From Pasteurellaceae bacterium (GTDB taxonomy: Bacteria > Pseudomonadota > Gammaproteobacteria > Enterobacterales > Pasteurellaceae): DNA of 8,066 nucleotides. The stretch spans positions 1-8,066 of the forward strand of contig CAAELW010000005.1 of assembly GCA_900756875.1 (NCBI GenBank), in the 5' to 3' direction. The notes beneath the pieces were generated by a model. It searched no databases and was not told where the DNA came from. It worked only from the letters and a program-made list of their open reading frames with translations. Shown piece after piece: positions 1 through 5,600 of this stretch (the first letter of the stretch is position 1; every line of letters begins with the position of its first letter). Position numbers and translations under genes: made by a program.

Positions 1-165
1 ATTTTCAGGACGGAATGTCACCGTATCACCTGGTTGTACTTTTAAATAACCCGGTTCAAAAACCATTGAGCCTTCACTGTTAGAATTCAGCATTTTGATG
101 TCATAATGTGCGGCTTGAGCAGCAAAACTTACTCCTAATAATGCTGCAAGTGCGATTTTTTTCAT
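1..165 (-). CDS. pseudoazurin (cupredoxin), 5' part only, cut by window edge
   Basis: Pseudoazurins are small periplasmic type-1 copper proteins that shuttle electrons, for example from the cytochrome bc1 side to nitrite reductase or to di-heme cytochrome c peroxidase. The 55 visible codons begin with a signal peptide (MKKIALAALLGVSFAAQA, likely cut before AHYD). The start of the mature protein follows, with the family-typical stretch MVFEPGYLKVQPGDTVTF at residues 34-51. The copper ligands (His, Cys, His, Met) would lie beyond the window edge and cannot be checked. Two in-frame ATGs exist, at 171 and 165. I chose 165 because AAGGA at 173-177 is 7 nt away, whereas it is only 1 nt from the ATG at 171. 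The start lies 14 nt after the ATPase stop with no terminator between, so it is probably the last-known gene of the iron-transporter operon. The family call is firm from the N-terminus; the electron partner is inferred. Confidence 0.85.
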   Translation of the reverse strand, partial: MKKIALAALLGVSFAAQAAHYDIKMLNSNSEGSMVFEPGYLKVQPGDTVTFRPEN

Positions 166-172
166 TTTCATT

Positions 173-177
173 TCCTT
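173..177 (-). promoter_or_regulatory. Shine-Dalgarno that sets the pseudoazurin start
   Basis: The minus strand reads AAGGA here. It is 7 nt from the ATG at 165 but only 1 nt from the ATG at 171, so it favours the inner start. It lies immediately after the ATPase stop codon. Confidence 0.6.
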
Positions 178-179
178 AC

Positions 180-953
180 TTAAGAATGTGCTGATTTACG
201 TTGTGGACGAACCACCGGCAAACCTGCGCTACATTTTAATAATTCAACGTTTACACGATATAAACGATTAATGGTTTCTACTTGTAAAACATGATGCGCA
301 TCGCCCACGCCTTGCACTTTACCTTCACCAAGTAAAATCAACTCATCTGAAAATTGAGCGGCAAGACTTAAATCATGTAATACCATTATAGTAATCAGAT
401 TTTTCTGTTTCGTATAGGTGTAAACTTCTTCTAATAGATTAAGCTGATGATGCATATCTAACGCACTCACCGGCTCGTCCAACATTAAAATCTGTGGCTC
501 ACGTAATAAAACCTGGGCAAACATCACCATTTGACGCTGACCACCACTGAGATTCAGAATATCACGATGGGCTAAATGACCAATGCCTAATTGTGCCATA
601 ATACTTGCCGCTTCAGTGAGAATCTCATCGCTTACTCGCATGGTTAGACTATCCATTCGTCCCAAAAGGACAACTTCAAGTGCGGTCAAGCTTGCATCTA
701 CCTGGCTATCTTGAGGCATATAGCCAATTGGTTTACGCCAATCTGCTAACTTCGTCCGTTCTAGCTGTTTGCCTTGATAGGTAATCATTCCTTCATGTGG
801 TAATTCACCAAAAATGGTTTTCAGCATGGAGGATTTTCCTGTGCCGTTTGGCCCAAGTACCGTATACACTTTACCTTCTTCAAAACGGACATTAATGTGA
901 TCTGCAACGGTGAGATCACCTCGTTTTACCGTAAGATTCTTTAATTCTAACAT
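180..953 (-). CDS. FecE/FepC-type ABC transporter ATPase, iron-compound uptake
   Basis: This is the cytoplasmic nucleotide-binding subunit of a type II ABC importer; it hydrolyses ATP to drive uptake through the permease encoded just upstream. At 257 aa it has the usual family length. Visible motifs are Walker A GPNGTGKS (residues 34-41), the Q-loop Gln81 (MPQ), signature LSGGQRQ (135-141), Walker B ILMLDEP (155-161) and the switch His193 (VLHDLS). All catalytic elements are intact. The start codon overlaps the permease stop by one base (TAATG), with AGAGGGG as ribosome-binding site, which implies translational coupling. A perfect uptake signal at 678-686 is read as Thr90-Ala-Leu. The substrate class (ferric siderophore, heme, cobalamin or another metal complex) cannot be told from the ATPase; iron is inferred from the Fur-like operator upstream of the operon. 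Confidence 0.9.
   Translation of the reverse strand: MLELKNLTVKRGDLTVADHINVRFEEGKVYTVLGPNGTGKSSMLKTIFGELPHEGMITYQGKQLERTKLADWRKPIGYMPQDSQVDASLTALEVVLLGRMDSLTMRVSDEILTEAASIMAQLGIGHLAHRDILNLSGGQRQMVMFAQVLLREPQILMLDEPVSALDMHHQLNLLEEVYTYTKQKNLITIMVLHDLSLAAQFSDELILLGEGKVQGVGDAHHVLQVETINRLYRVNVELLKCSAGLPVVRPQRKSAHS
678..686 (+). repeat. DNA uptake signal sequence (Hin-type USS)
   Basis: Perfect AAGTGCGGT nonamer on the plus strand inside the ATPase gene, where the coding strand reads Thr-Ala-Leu. Such sites promote DNA uptake by competent Pasteurellaceae. Confidence 0.95.
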
Positions 954-2002
954 TATTGTCCCCTCTTGTTATTTAAAATAATCCAAAAGAAAAAAGGCAC
1001 TCCAATAAAAGAGGTCACAATCCCCACTGGGAACAATGCACCAGGGATAATGACTTTGGATAATACCGAAGAAAGGGATAAGAATGCTGCACCGACTAAC
1101 ATTGCGCCCGGTAAGAAGAAACGTTGATCTTCACCAAGTAACATGCGAGCAACATGTGGTGCAACTAAGCCGATAAAGCCAATCACGCCCACGAAACTAA
1201 TTGCTGTCGCCGTCATCATTGCAACAAGAACTAAAACCTTAATACGTAATACTTGCAAATTGATCCCAAGACTCGCCGCACGATCTTCACCTAAACGAAG
1301 TGCGGTCAATTTCCAAAGCTCTTTTGAAAGTAATGCGACACAAATTGTGGTGACGACAATAATGATGATTAAGCTCTGCCATGTTGCTTTATTTAAACTA
1401 CCAAATAGCCAGAACAGGATTTGTTGCGAGACTTCTGGTGCTGAAATAAATTGCACCAATGAAAGTAAGGATTGGAAAATAAAGAGCAATGCAATCCCTA
1501 CTAATACGAGCATTTCAGAACTAAATCGACGTTTAGACGCAAACAAGAAAAGAATCCCAGACGCGAGCATGGTCATGACAAACGCACCAATTGGCACGGC
1601 AACTTGTACCGGTAAACCAAAGCTTCCGAAAGCAATCACAATAGAAGCACCAAAACCTGCCGCAGCCGCGAGGCCTAATGTATAAGGACTCGCCATAGGG
1701 TTATTTAATAAGGTTTGGATCTCTGCCCCACCTACAGCCAATGTTGCCCCGACTACAAGCGCCATCAAGGCCATAGGTAAACGTAAATTATGCACAATAT
1801 TGTCTGTCATTTTATCGACTTCACCGATATCGAATAACGAATTCACAACTTCCGATACCGATAGCATCGCAGGGCCAGTCATCACATCGAGAATAAGACT
1901 GACCACGCCAATCACAAGAAAAGATAAAATAACAAACCAGCGTTTGCGTTCAAGCTTACGCTGGTTAGCCACAATATCTGCTACAACAGAATTGTTTTTC
2001 AT
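953..2002 (-). CDS. FecCD/BtuC-family ABC transporter permease
   Basis: Inner-membrane translocation subunit of the same importer, presumably a homodimer since only one permease gene is present. The 349-aa protein has a basic cytoplasmic N-terminus (to about residue 21) and then many hydrophobic segments, for example 22-40, 75-93, 109-128, 133-155, 162-184, 209-226, 252-272, 296-312 and 324-343, consistent with the 10-helix fold of the family. Conserved family segments are NPMASPYTLG (101-110), the coupling-helix region GEDRAASLGI (238-247), GFIGLVAPHVAR (275-286) and PVGIVTSFIGVPFF (325-338). It begins 15 nt after the binding-protein stop. Its only Shine-Dalgarno candidate, AAGGA over that stop codon, is about 12 nt from the ATG, longer than usual, so translation may depend partly on coupling. 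A perfect USS at 1298-1306 encodes Thr233-Ala-Leu. Confidence 0.92.
   Translation of the reverse strand: MKNNSVVADIVANQRKLERKRWFVILSFLVIGVVSLILDVMTGPAMLSVSEVVNSLFDIGEVDKMTDNIVHNLRLPMALMALVVGATLAVGGAEIQTLLNNPMASPYTLGLAAAAGFGASIVIAFGSFGLPVQVAVPIGAFVMTMLASGILFLFASKRRFSSEMLVLVGIALLFIFQSLLSLVQFISAPEVSQQILFWLFGSLNKATWQSLIIIIVVTTICVALLSKELWKLTALRLGEDRAASLGINLQVLRIKVLVLVAMMTATAISFVGVIGFIGLVAPHVARMLLGEDQRFFLPGAMLVGAAFLSLSSVLSKVIIPGALFPVGIVTSFIGVPFFFWIILNNKRGQ
1298..1306 (+). repeat. DNA uptake signal sequence (Hin-type USS)
   Basis: Perfect AAGTGCGGT followed by CAATTT, matching the AT-rich downstream part of the extended consensus. It lies within the permease gene and is read there as Thr-Ala-Leu. 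Confidence 0.95.
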
Positions 2003-2017
2003 TGATTAGTATTTTCC

Positions 2018-3133
2018 TTATTTAGTTTCAGGGAAAAGATAAATCGTACCTTCCGGAGTAACCGGTAAGTAGTTTTTATAGAAGTTTAAGTAAGTTTGTT
2101 GCGGATCTAAATCTTTAAACAGATCAGGATACGCTGCTTTAGCTACAAACTGAACAGAAGCACTGTCTGATAACGTACGAGAGTTTGCATGATATGCTGC
2201 ATAAACACGGTTATTTTTCACTGCCGGTAATTCAGCCCAACCTGCACGATGTTTGAATGCGTTTAAACGACGTTCCGCTTCCGCTTTTTCAATACCAAAG
2301 CCCATTACCATACCGTCTTGATTTTTCTTCAATTCAGTTTCACGGCCTGTAATAATAATCGCATCCGGTTTCGCGGCTAATACTTTTTCAGCAGCTAATG
2401 TGCCCCATTTACCGATTTCTGCAGGTGCAACGTTTTCTGCGCCTACAAGGCTAATCATTGAGCCCCACATGCTTGAGAAGAATGTCATCCCTTGTTCAGC
2501 AGGGCCACCACGACCAAACTCCACGTACACTTTCGGTTGTTTTGCTAATTTTGCATTTTTAACCGTCGTTTGAATATGCTCTACAATGTCTTTGTATTCT
2601 TTCGCAATTTTTGCTGCGCGATCTTTCTGACCTGTTAATTCGCCAATAATTTCAGTAGATTTAATGTGCTTATCTAAGGTTTGAGCGTTGTAATCTAATA
2701 CAACAATTGGAATACCCGCTTCATTGATAGCATCTAAATCAGATCCTAGCATTTCGTACTGCCAATCAGCTAAGACTAAAAGATCCGGTTTTAATGAAAG
2801 CACTTTTTCCACAGAGAACGTGCCTTCTTCTACTTCACCTACATCATCTAATTGATTCAATTTTGGCACCGCTTTGCTGAATAACTCCCAGCTTGCTGGT
2901 GCCCAAGAAGACCATACTTTCTTAGAAAAACCGACAACGTTATCTAACGCTTTGTCACCACCGACTGCCATATAATCTTGGTAATAGAAACCAAGTACCA
3001 CGCGTTTTGCCGGTAAATCAACAGTCACTTCACGATCAAGTATATCTTTTACTTTCACGGGGTCAGCATTGGCAAAACCTGCAGTTAAACCAAGAATGGT
3101 GGCAATCGCTAAAGTTGAAAAACGTTTTTTCAT
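2018..3133 (-). CDS. periplasmic iron/siderophore-type ABC substrate-binding protein
   Basis: This is the soluble periplasmic receptor that delivers substrate to the permease (FepB/BtuF-like, COG0614-type two-lobe fold). The 371-aa precursor has a signal peptide of about 23 residues (MKKRFSTLAIATILGLTAGFANA, given here by its ends: Met1 to Ala23) and then DPVKVKDILDREVTVDLPAKRVV, the usual opening strand of the family, at 24-46. Further signatures are GFYYQDYMAVGG (48-59), the lobe-1 segment SVEKVLSLKPDLLVL (107-121), a long linking helix (about 155-190) and the lobe-2 segment AAEKVLAAKPDAIIITG (247-263). The protein has no cysteine, so it is not a lipoprotein. I chose the ATG at 3133, not an in-frame ATG at 3220, because AGGAG lies 9 nt upstream, a signal peptide starts there, and the promoter and operator would otherwise fall inside the gene. 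Its ligand is unknown; the Fur-like box argues for an iron compound. It is the first gene of the transporter operon. Confidence 0.88.
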   Translation of the reverse strand: MKKRFSTLAIATILGLTAGFANADPVKVKDILDREVTVDLPAKRVVLGFYYQDYMAVGGDKALDNVVGFSKKVWSSWAPASWELFSKAVPKLNQLDDVGEVEEGTFSVEKVLSLKPDLLVLADWQYEMLGSDLDAINEAGIPIVVLDYNAQTLDKHIKSTEIIGELTGQKDRAAKIAKEYKDIVEHIQTTVKNAKLAKQPKVYVEFGRGGPAEQGMTFFSSMWGSMISLVGAENVAPAEIGKWGTLAAEKVLAAKPDAIIITGRETELKKNQDGMVMGFGIEKAEAERRLNAFKHRAGWAELPAVKNNRVYAAYHANSRTLSDSASVQFVAKAAYPDLFKDLDPQQTYLNFYKNYLPVTPEGTIYLFPETK

Positions 3134-3142
3134 AAGAAAAAT

Positions 3143-3147
3143 CTCCT
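3143..3147 (-). promoter_or_regulatory. Shine-Dalgarno that sets the binding-protein start
   Basis: AGGAG on the minus strand, 9 nt before the ATG at 3133. It rules against the longer reading that starts at 3220. Confidence 0.75.
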
Positions 3148-3170
3148 GAGTAAAATTAAACAATTTTAAA

Positions 3171-3185
3171 TGACAATAATTATCG
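3171..3185 (-). promoter_or_regulatory. candidate Fur operator (7-1-7 iron box)
   Basis: The minus strand reads CGATAAT-T-ATTGTCA, which matches the 7-1-7 Fur consensus TGATAAT-N-ATTATCA at 12 of 14 positions. It lies directly downstream of the -10 element and over the expected transcription start, where bound Fur would block RNA polymerase. The match was made by eye. Iron-dependent repression of the transporter operon is inferred. Confidence 0.7.
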
Positions 3186-3191
3186 GTTCGA

Positions 3192-3220
3192 ATAATAGCG
3201 AAAACGATTGCTAAATTCAA
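3192..3220 (-). promoter_or_regulatory. sigma70 promoter of the iron-transporter operon
   Basis: On the minus strand TTGAAT (3215-3220, 4 of 6 to the -35 consensus) is followed after exactly 17 nt by TATTAT (3192-3197, 5 of 6 to the -10 consensus). The start point should fall near 3185, giving a leader of roughly 50 nt before the binding-protein ATG. It sits in the 100-nt gap after the peroxidase gene, so the transporter can be transcribed independently of the peroxidase. Confidence 0.7.
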
Positions 3221-3233
3221 CTCAGGCGTTTAA

Positions 3234-4373
3234 TTATTCTTCGTAAGCTTCGTCAGTTAACGTTTTTAAGAATGCTTCTAACGCATTAATCTCTTCATCT
3301 GTAAGCGGTTTAGCTTTTAAAACATCAGGATTAATGGTTTGAGCATATTCGGCTTTATCCCACGCTTTTCCTGTTTCAGGATTAATTTTACGATTAGGAT
3401 TATTAAAACTGTCTTTAAATAGCAAAACGGTTTTTAGATCACGGAAAACGCCGTTATGCATATAAGGTGCTGTGACACCAATATTACGCAAAGTTGGCAC
3501 TTTAAATTTACCTTTTTGCTTTTCATCTCCTTTTACCATTGGATTATCCAATAGTCCATTATCCACATAATCAGCCGCAAGTTTATTTAACTTAATTAAC
3601 GCTTGGTTACTTGGTACGCCGATATTGAAATAACGGTAATTCGTAAAGGTTTCTTTTGCTGAATTCGCGTCACTTGATTGATGGCAGTTACTACAATTTG
3701 TTCGTGTTTTATCAAAAAATAATGCCTTACCTTCGGCTTCAAGTGCGGTCAATTCTGCTTCACCTTTTAAAGCGCGATCATATTTTGAAGAGAATGGCGC
3801 AAATAATTCCTGTTTTTCGAACTCGCCAATGGCTTTTTCCATGATGGCATAAATCTTGTCAGTATCTGCCCAAATACTTTCGCCATAAAGATCTGTAATT
3901 GGCTTGTAATAGGTAGGATCCGCTTTTAATCGTTCAACAATGGCTTTCTTATCCGGCATGCCCATTTCTACTGGGTTTACTGGTGGCCCACCTGCTTGCT
4001 CGGCTAAATCTTTCGCACGACCATCCCAGAATTGTCCGCCTACATAATCTTTAATTTTTTTATCAAAATGAAAATCCGGAGAGAACATCGCATAAAGCGC
4101 CGTATTGGCATTACGATTACCATGAAGATGCGGATTATCCCCTTCTGAGACCATTTGATTTGCAGAATTCTTACGTTGATCCACAAAGGCGGTATCCGGG
4201 CTATGGCAGGTTGAACAGCTTTGTGTTTTATTAAAAGAAATAGATTTATCAAAAAATAATACTTCACCGAGTGCTTTATAATCCAATTCTTTTTTCATTG
4301 CTTGATCAGCTAATGCATAATTGCTCTGCATCAAAGGTGCAAACAATAAAATAGAAAGCCATTTTTTTTGCAT
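3234..4373 (-). CDS. periplasmic di-heme cytochrome c peroxidase (CcpA/MauG family)
   Basis: Di-heme c-type enzymes of this family reduce hydrogen peroxide to water in the periplasm with electrons from a small cytochrome c or cupredoxin; MauG relatives instead oxidise protein side chains. The 379-aa precursor has a signal peptide (about residues 1-22, ending NYALA before DQAMKK) and two heme-attachment sites, CSTCH (53-57) and CSNCH (227-231), one per domain as the family requires. Conserved blocks include HGNRNANTALYA (84-95), QFWDGRAKDL (114-123), NPVEMGMP (133-140), KVPTLRNIG (291-299) and APYMHNGVF (302-310). These look more like classical peroxidase than MauG, but axial ligands were not verified. 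The ATG at 4373 has GGAGA 5 nt upstream; a TTG four codons earlier has no such site. A USS at 3741-3749 encodes Thr209-Ala-Leu. It follows a terminator and precedes a Fur-like promoter, so it is probably its own transcription unit, with possible read-through into the transporter genes. Confidence 0.9.
   Translation of the reverse strand: MQKKWLSILLFAPLMQSNYALADQAMKKELDYKALGEVLFFDKSISFNKTQSCSTCHSPDTAFVDQRKNSANQMVSEGDNPHLHGNRNANTALYAMFSPDFHFDKKIKDYVGGQFWDGRAKDLAEQAGGPPVNPVEMGMPDKKAIVERLKADPTYYKPITDLYGESIWADTDKIYAIMEKAIGEFEKQELFAPFSSKYDRALKGEAELTALEAEGKALFFDKTRTNCSNCHQSSDANSAKETFTNYRYFNIGVPSNQALIKLNKLAADYVDNGLLDNPMVKGDEKQKGKFKVPTLRNIGVTAPYMHNGVFRDLKTVLLFKDSFNNPNRKINPETGKAWDKAEYAQTINPDVLKAKPLTDEEINALEAFLKTLTDEAYEE
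3741..3749 (+). repeat. DNA uptake signal sequence (Hin-type USS)
   Basis: Perfect AAGTGCGGT followed by CAATTC, in the peroxidase gene and read there as Thr-Ala-Leu between the two heme domains. Confidence 0.95.
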
Positions 4374-4378
4374 CGTGT

Positions 4379-4383
4379 TCTCC
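4379..4383 (-). promoter_or_regulatory. Shine-Dalgarno that sets the peroxidase start
   Basis: GGAGA on the minus strand, 5 nt before the ATG at 4373. It overlaps the alternative TTG start at 4385 and so argues against it. Confidence 0.65.
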
Positions 4384-4399
4384 AAATATTCAATTTATA

Positions 4400-4435
4400 G
4401 ATAAAAAATAATCCAACAAAGCTTTGTTGGATTAT
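4400..4435 (-). terminator. rho-independent terminator after the transglycosylase gene
   Basis: A perfect 28-nt inverted repeat occupies 4408-4435, with arms that include AATCCAACAA and TTGTTGGATT around a central AGCT. On the minus strand it is followed by ATTTTTTAT, giving a U-rich tail. It starts 17 nt beyond the stop codon of the lytic transglycosylase gene and should end transcription of the polysaccharide/transglycosylase block before the peroxidase gene. The hairpin is symmetric, but the other direction has a weaker tail and no plus-strand gene to terminate. Confidence 0.85.
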
Positions 4436-4452
4436 AAAAGGAAAATAATTTT

Positions 4453-5568
4453 CTACAAGCCGGTGGCCATCTTAATGCGATCAGCAAACATACCGATGCT
4501 CACACCGAAGTAATTTGATTTGTTCCAATCTAAAATCGTGCGGTAGTTATTGGAGACCAAGAATGCACGCCCAACTTCTTTATCCGGACGAACTAGCCAA
4601 AGATCAGATTGCGAAAGTGCGGTCAGTTTATCTTGTTCTTGTTGGCTGAAACTCGCCAAGGTGATACCTTTAGACTGCCAGTCACTGAGTGAACGCGCTT
4701 TGTTCTTCTCAATGCCTGAAAGCGATAAATCTAATGGTTGATTTAATGTTACTTCAACGCCCCAAGGCAATTTGTTGTCCCAACCCACAGTATGGAGATA
4801 GTTTGCAATTGAAGCAAACGCATCAAATTGGTTCGTCCAAATATCCTTCACGCCATCATTATTACCATCTGCGGCATAATTTAAGAATGCGCTTGGCATA
4901 AATTGAGTTTGCCCCATTGCCCCTGCCCAAGAACCTAACATTCTGTTGCGTTGAATATGATCACGTTCTAACATTTTCATCGCATTCACAAATTCTTTAC
5001 TGAATAAGGCTTCACGTCTGCCATCAAAAGCTAATGTGGCTAAAGCTGAAAGCACATCATAGCTACCTTGATAATAACCAAAGCTACTTTCCATGCCCCA
5101 TAAAGCAAGAATATATTCTTGCTGAACGCCATAACGTTGGCTTGCTTGTTGTAATGGCGCTTGTACTTCCCAATAACGCTCTTCGGCAATATCCACTTTG
5201 TTTTGAGTCAGTACTTTATTCAGATAATTGGTTGTACCGTTTGGATTCGGTAACTGTGGTTGATCCGCATTACGCTGACTTCTCCCCGCTTGAGCACGAT
5301 CCAAATCTACAGCCTTTTGCATATATTGAATATTATTTTGTGCATTCAATACTGACAACGAGACGCCTTCAGCTGCAGCTTTACCTTTTAAGAACTGTAC
5401 ATAATCATTAAAGTTATCTAAGGTTCTTGGCTTGCTGTAAACAGCATTACTGCTTACTGACGGAACACTTTTGGTTGATGACGTTGTCGTTGTTGTACTG
5501 CTTGAACAACCGACTAATAAAAGTGCGGTCGATAATGCAGTCATTTTTAACGTTGAGATTAAATTCAT
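4453..5568 (-). CDS. MltB-family lytic murein transglycosylase, outer-membrane lipoprotein
   Basis: These enzymes cleave the MurNAc-GlcNAc glycosidic bond of peptidoglycan without water, forming 1,6-anhydro-muramyl ends, and remodel the wall from the inner face of the outer membrane. The 371-aa precursor has a lipobox LLVGC with the lipidated Cys21, then a Ser/Thr-rich linker (22-40). The SLT_2/GH103 catalytic domain contains ALWGMESSFG with the presumed catalytic Glu160, GAMGQTQFMPS (216-226), and DGNNDGVKDIW (234-244), which corresponds to the calcium EF-hand-like loop of E. coli Slt35. The wording SALATLAFDGRREALF (174-189) is closer to the MltB_2 subgroup than to E. coli MltB. There is no C-terminal peptidoglycan-binding domain. 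The start follows AAGGA by about 6 nt. It lies 32 nt after a glycosyltransferase gene with no terminator between, so it may share the polysaccharide transcript. It carries two USS, each read as Thr-Ala-Leu. Confidence 0.9.
   Translation of the reverse strand: MNLISTLKMTALSTALLLVGCSSSTTTTTSSTKSVPSVSSNAVYSKPRTLDNFNDYVQFLKGKAAAEGVSLSVLNAQNNIQYMQKAVDLDRAQAGRSQRNADQPQLPNPNGTTNYLNKVLTQNKVDIAEERYWEVQAPLQQASQRYGVQQEYILALWGMESSFGYYQGSYDVLSALATLAFDGRREALFSKEFVNAMKMLERDHIQRNRMLGSWAGAMGQTQFMPSAFLNYAADGNNDGVKDIWTNQFDAFASIANYLHTVGWDNKLPWGVEVTLNQPLDLSLSGIEKNKARSLSDWQSKGITLASFSQQEQDKLTALSQSDLWLVRPDKEVGRAFLVSNNYRTILDWNKSNYFGVSIGMFADRIKMATGL
4615..4623 (+). repeat. DNA uptake signal sequence (Hin-type USS)
   Basis: Perfect AAGTGCGGT in the 3' part of the transglycosylase gene, read as Thr316-Ala-Leu. 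Confidence 0.95.
5521..5529 (+). repeat. DNA uptake signal sequence (Hin-type USS)
   Basis: Perfect AAGTGCGGT in the signal-peptide coding part of the transglycosylase gene, read as Thr14-Ala-Leu just before the lipobox. Confidence 0.95.
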
Positions 5569-5600
5569 TTTTTTCCTTTTTTAATGATCAAAATATCGCA

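Noticed and set aside
148..156. AAGTGCGAT, an 8 of 9 match to the uptake signal in the pseudoazurin signal-peptide region
   Set aside because: The mismatch is in the conserved core GCGGT, so uptake activity is doubtful. It may be a decayed or incipient USS, but single-mismatch sites are expected often in such genomes.
1143..1685. 180-codon plus-strand open frame opposite the permease gene
   Set aside because: It is antisense to a clear FecCD permease, is rich in Thr/Ile/Asn/Lys from the reverse complement of hydrophobic codons, and has no recognisable domain or ribosome-binding site.
3134..3220. Longer in-frame reading of the binding protein that starts at an ATG at 3220
   Set aside because: It would bury the promoter and Fur-like box inside the gene and place 29 unrelated residues before a perfect signal peptide. 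A good ribosome-binding site precedes the inner ATG at 3133.
3145..3226. 7-nt inverted repeat CCTGAGT (3145-3151) and ACTCAGG (3220-3226), one arm covering the binding-protein ribosome-binding site
   Set aside because: It could hide the ribosome-binding site in read-through transcripts from the peroxidase gene, but the arms are short, nearly 70 nt apart, and one lies upstream of the predicted transcript start. Chance is the simpler explanation.
4362..4369. Run of eight A residues (coding strand) in codons 2-4 of the peroxidase gene, a possible phase-variation tract
   Set aside because: Eight A residues encoding Gln-Lys-Lys at a signal-peptide start is common in AT-rich genomes. Haemophilus phase variation usually uses longer tetranucleotide repeats, none of which occur in the window.
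5034..5411. 125-codon plus-strand open frame opposite the transglycosylase gene
   Set aside because: It lies entirely within a well-supported gene on the other strand and shows no recognisable motif; it is a shadow frame.
5470..5505. Thr/Ser codon-rich stretch after the lipobox of the transglycosylase that looks like a triplet repeat
   Set aside because: The codons are mixed and short in number, and any length change would stay in frame. It is an ordinary flexible lipoprotein linker.
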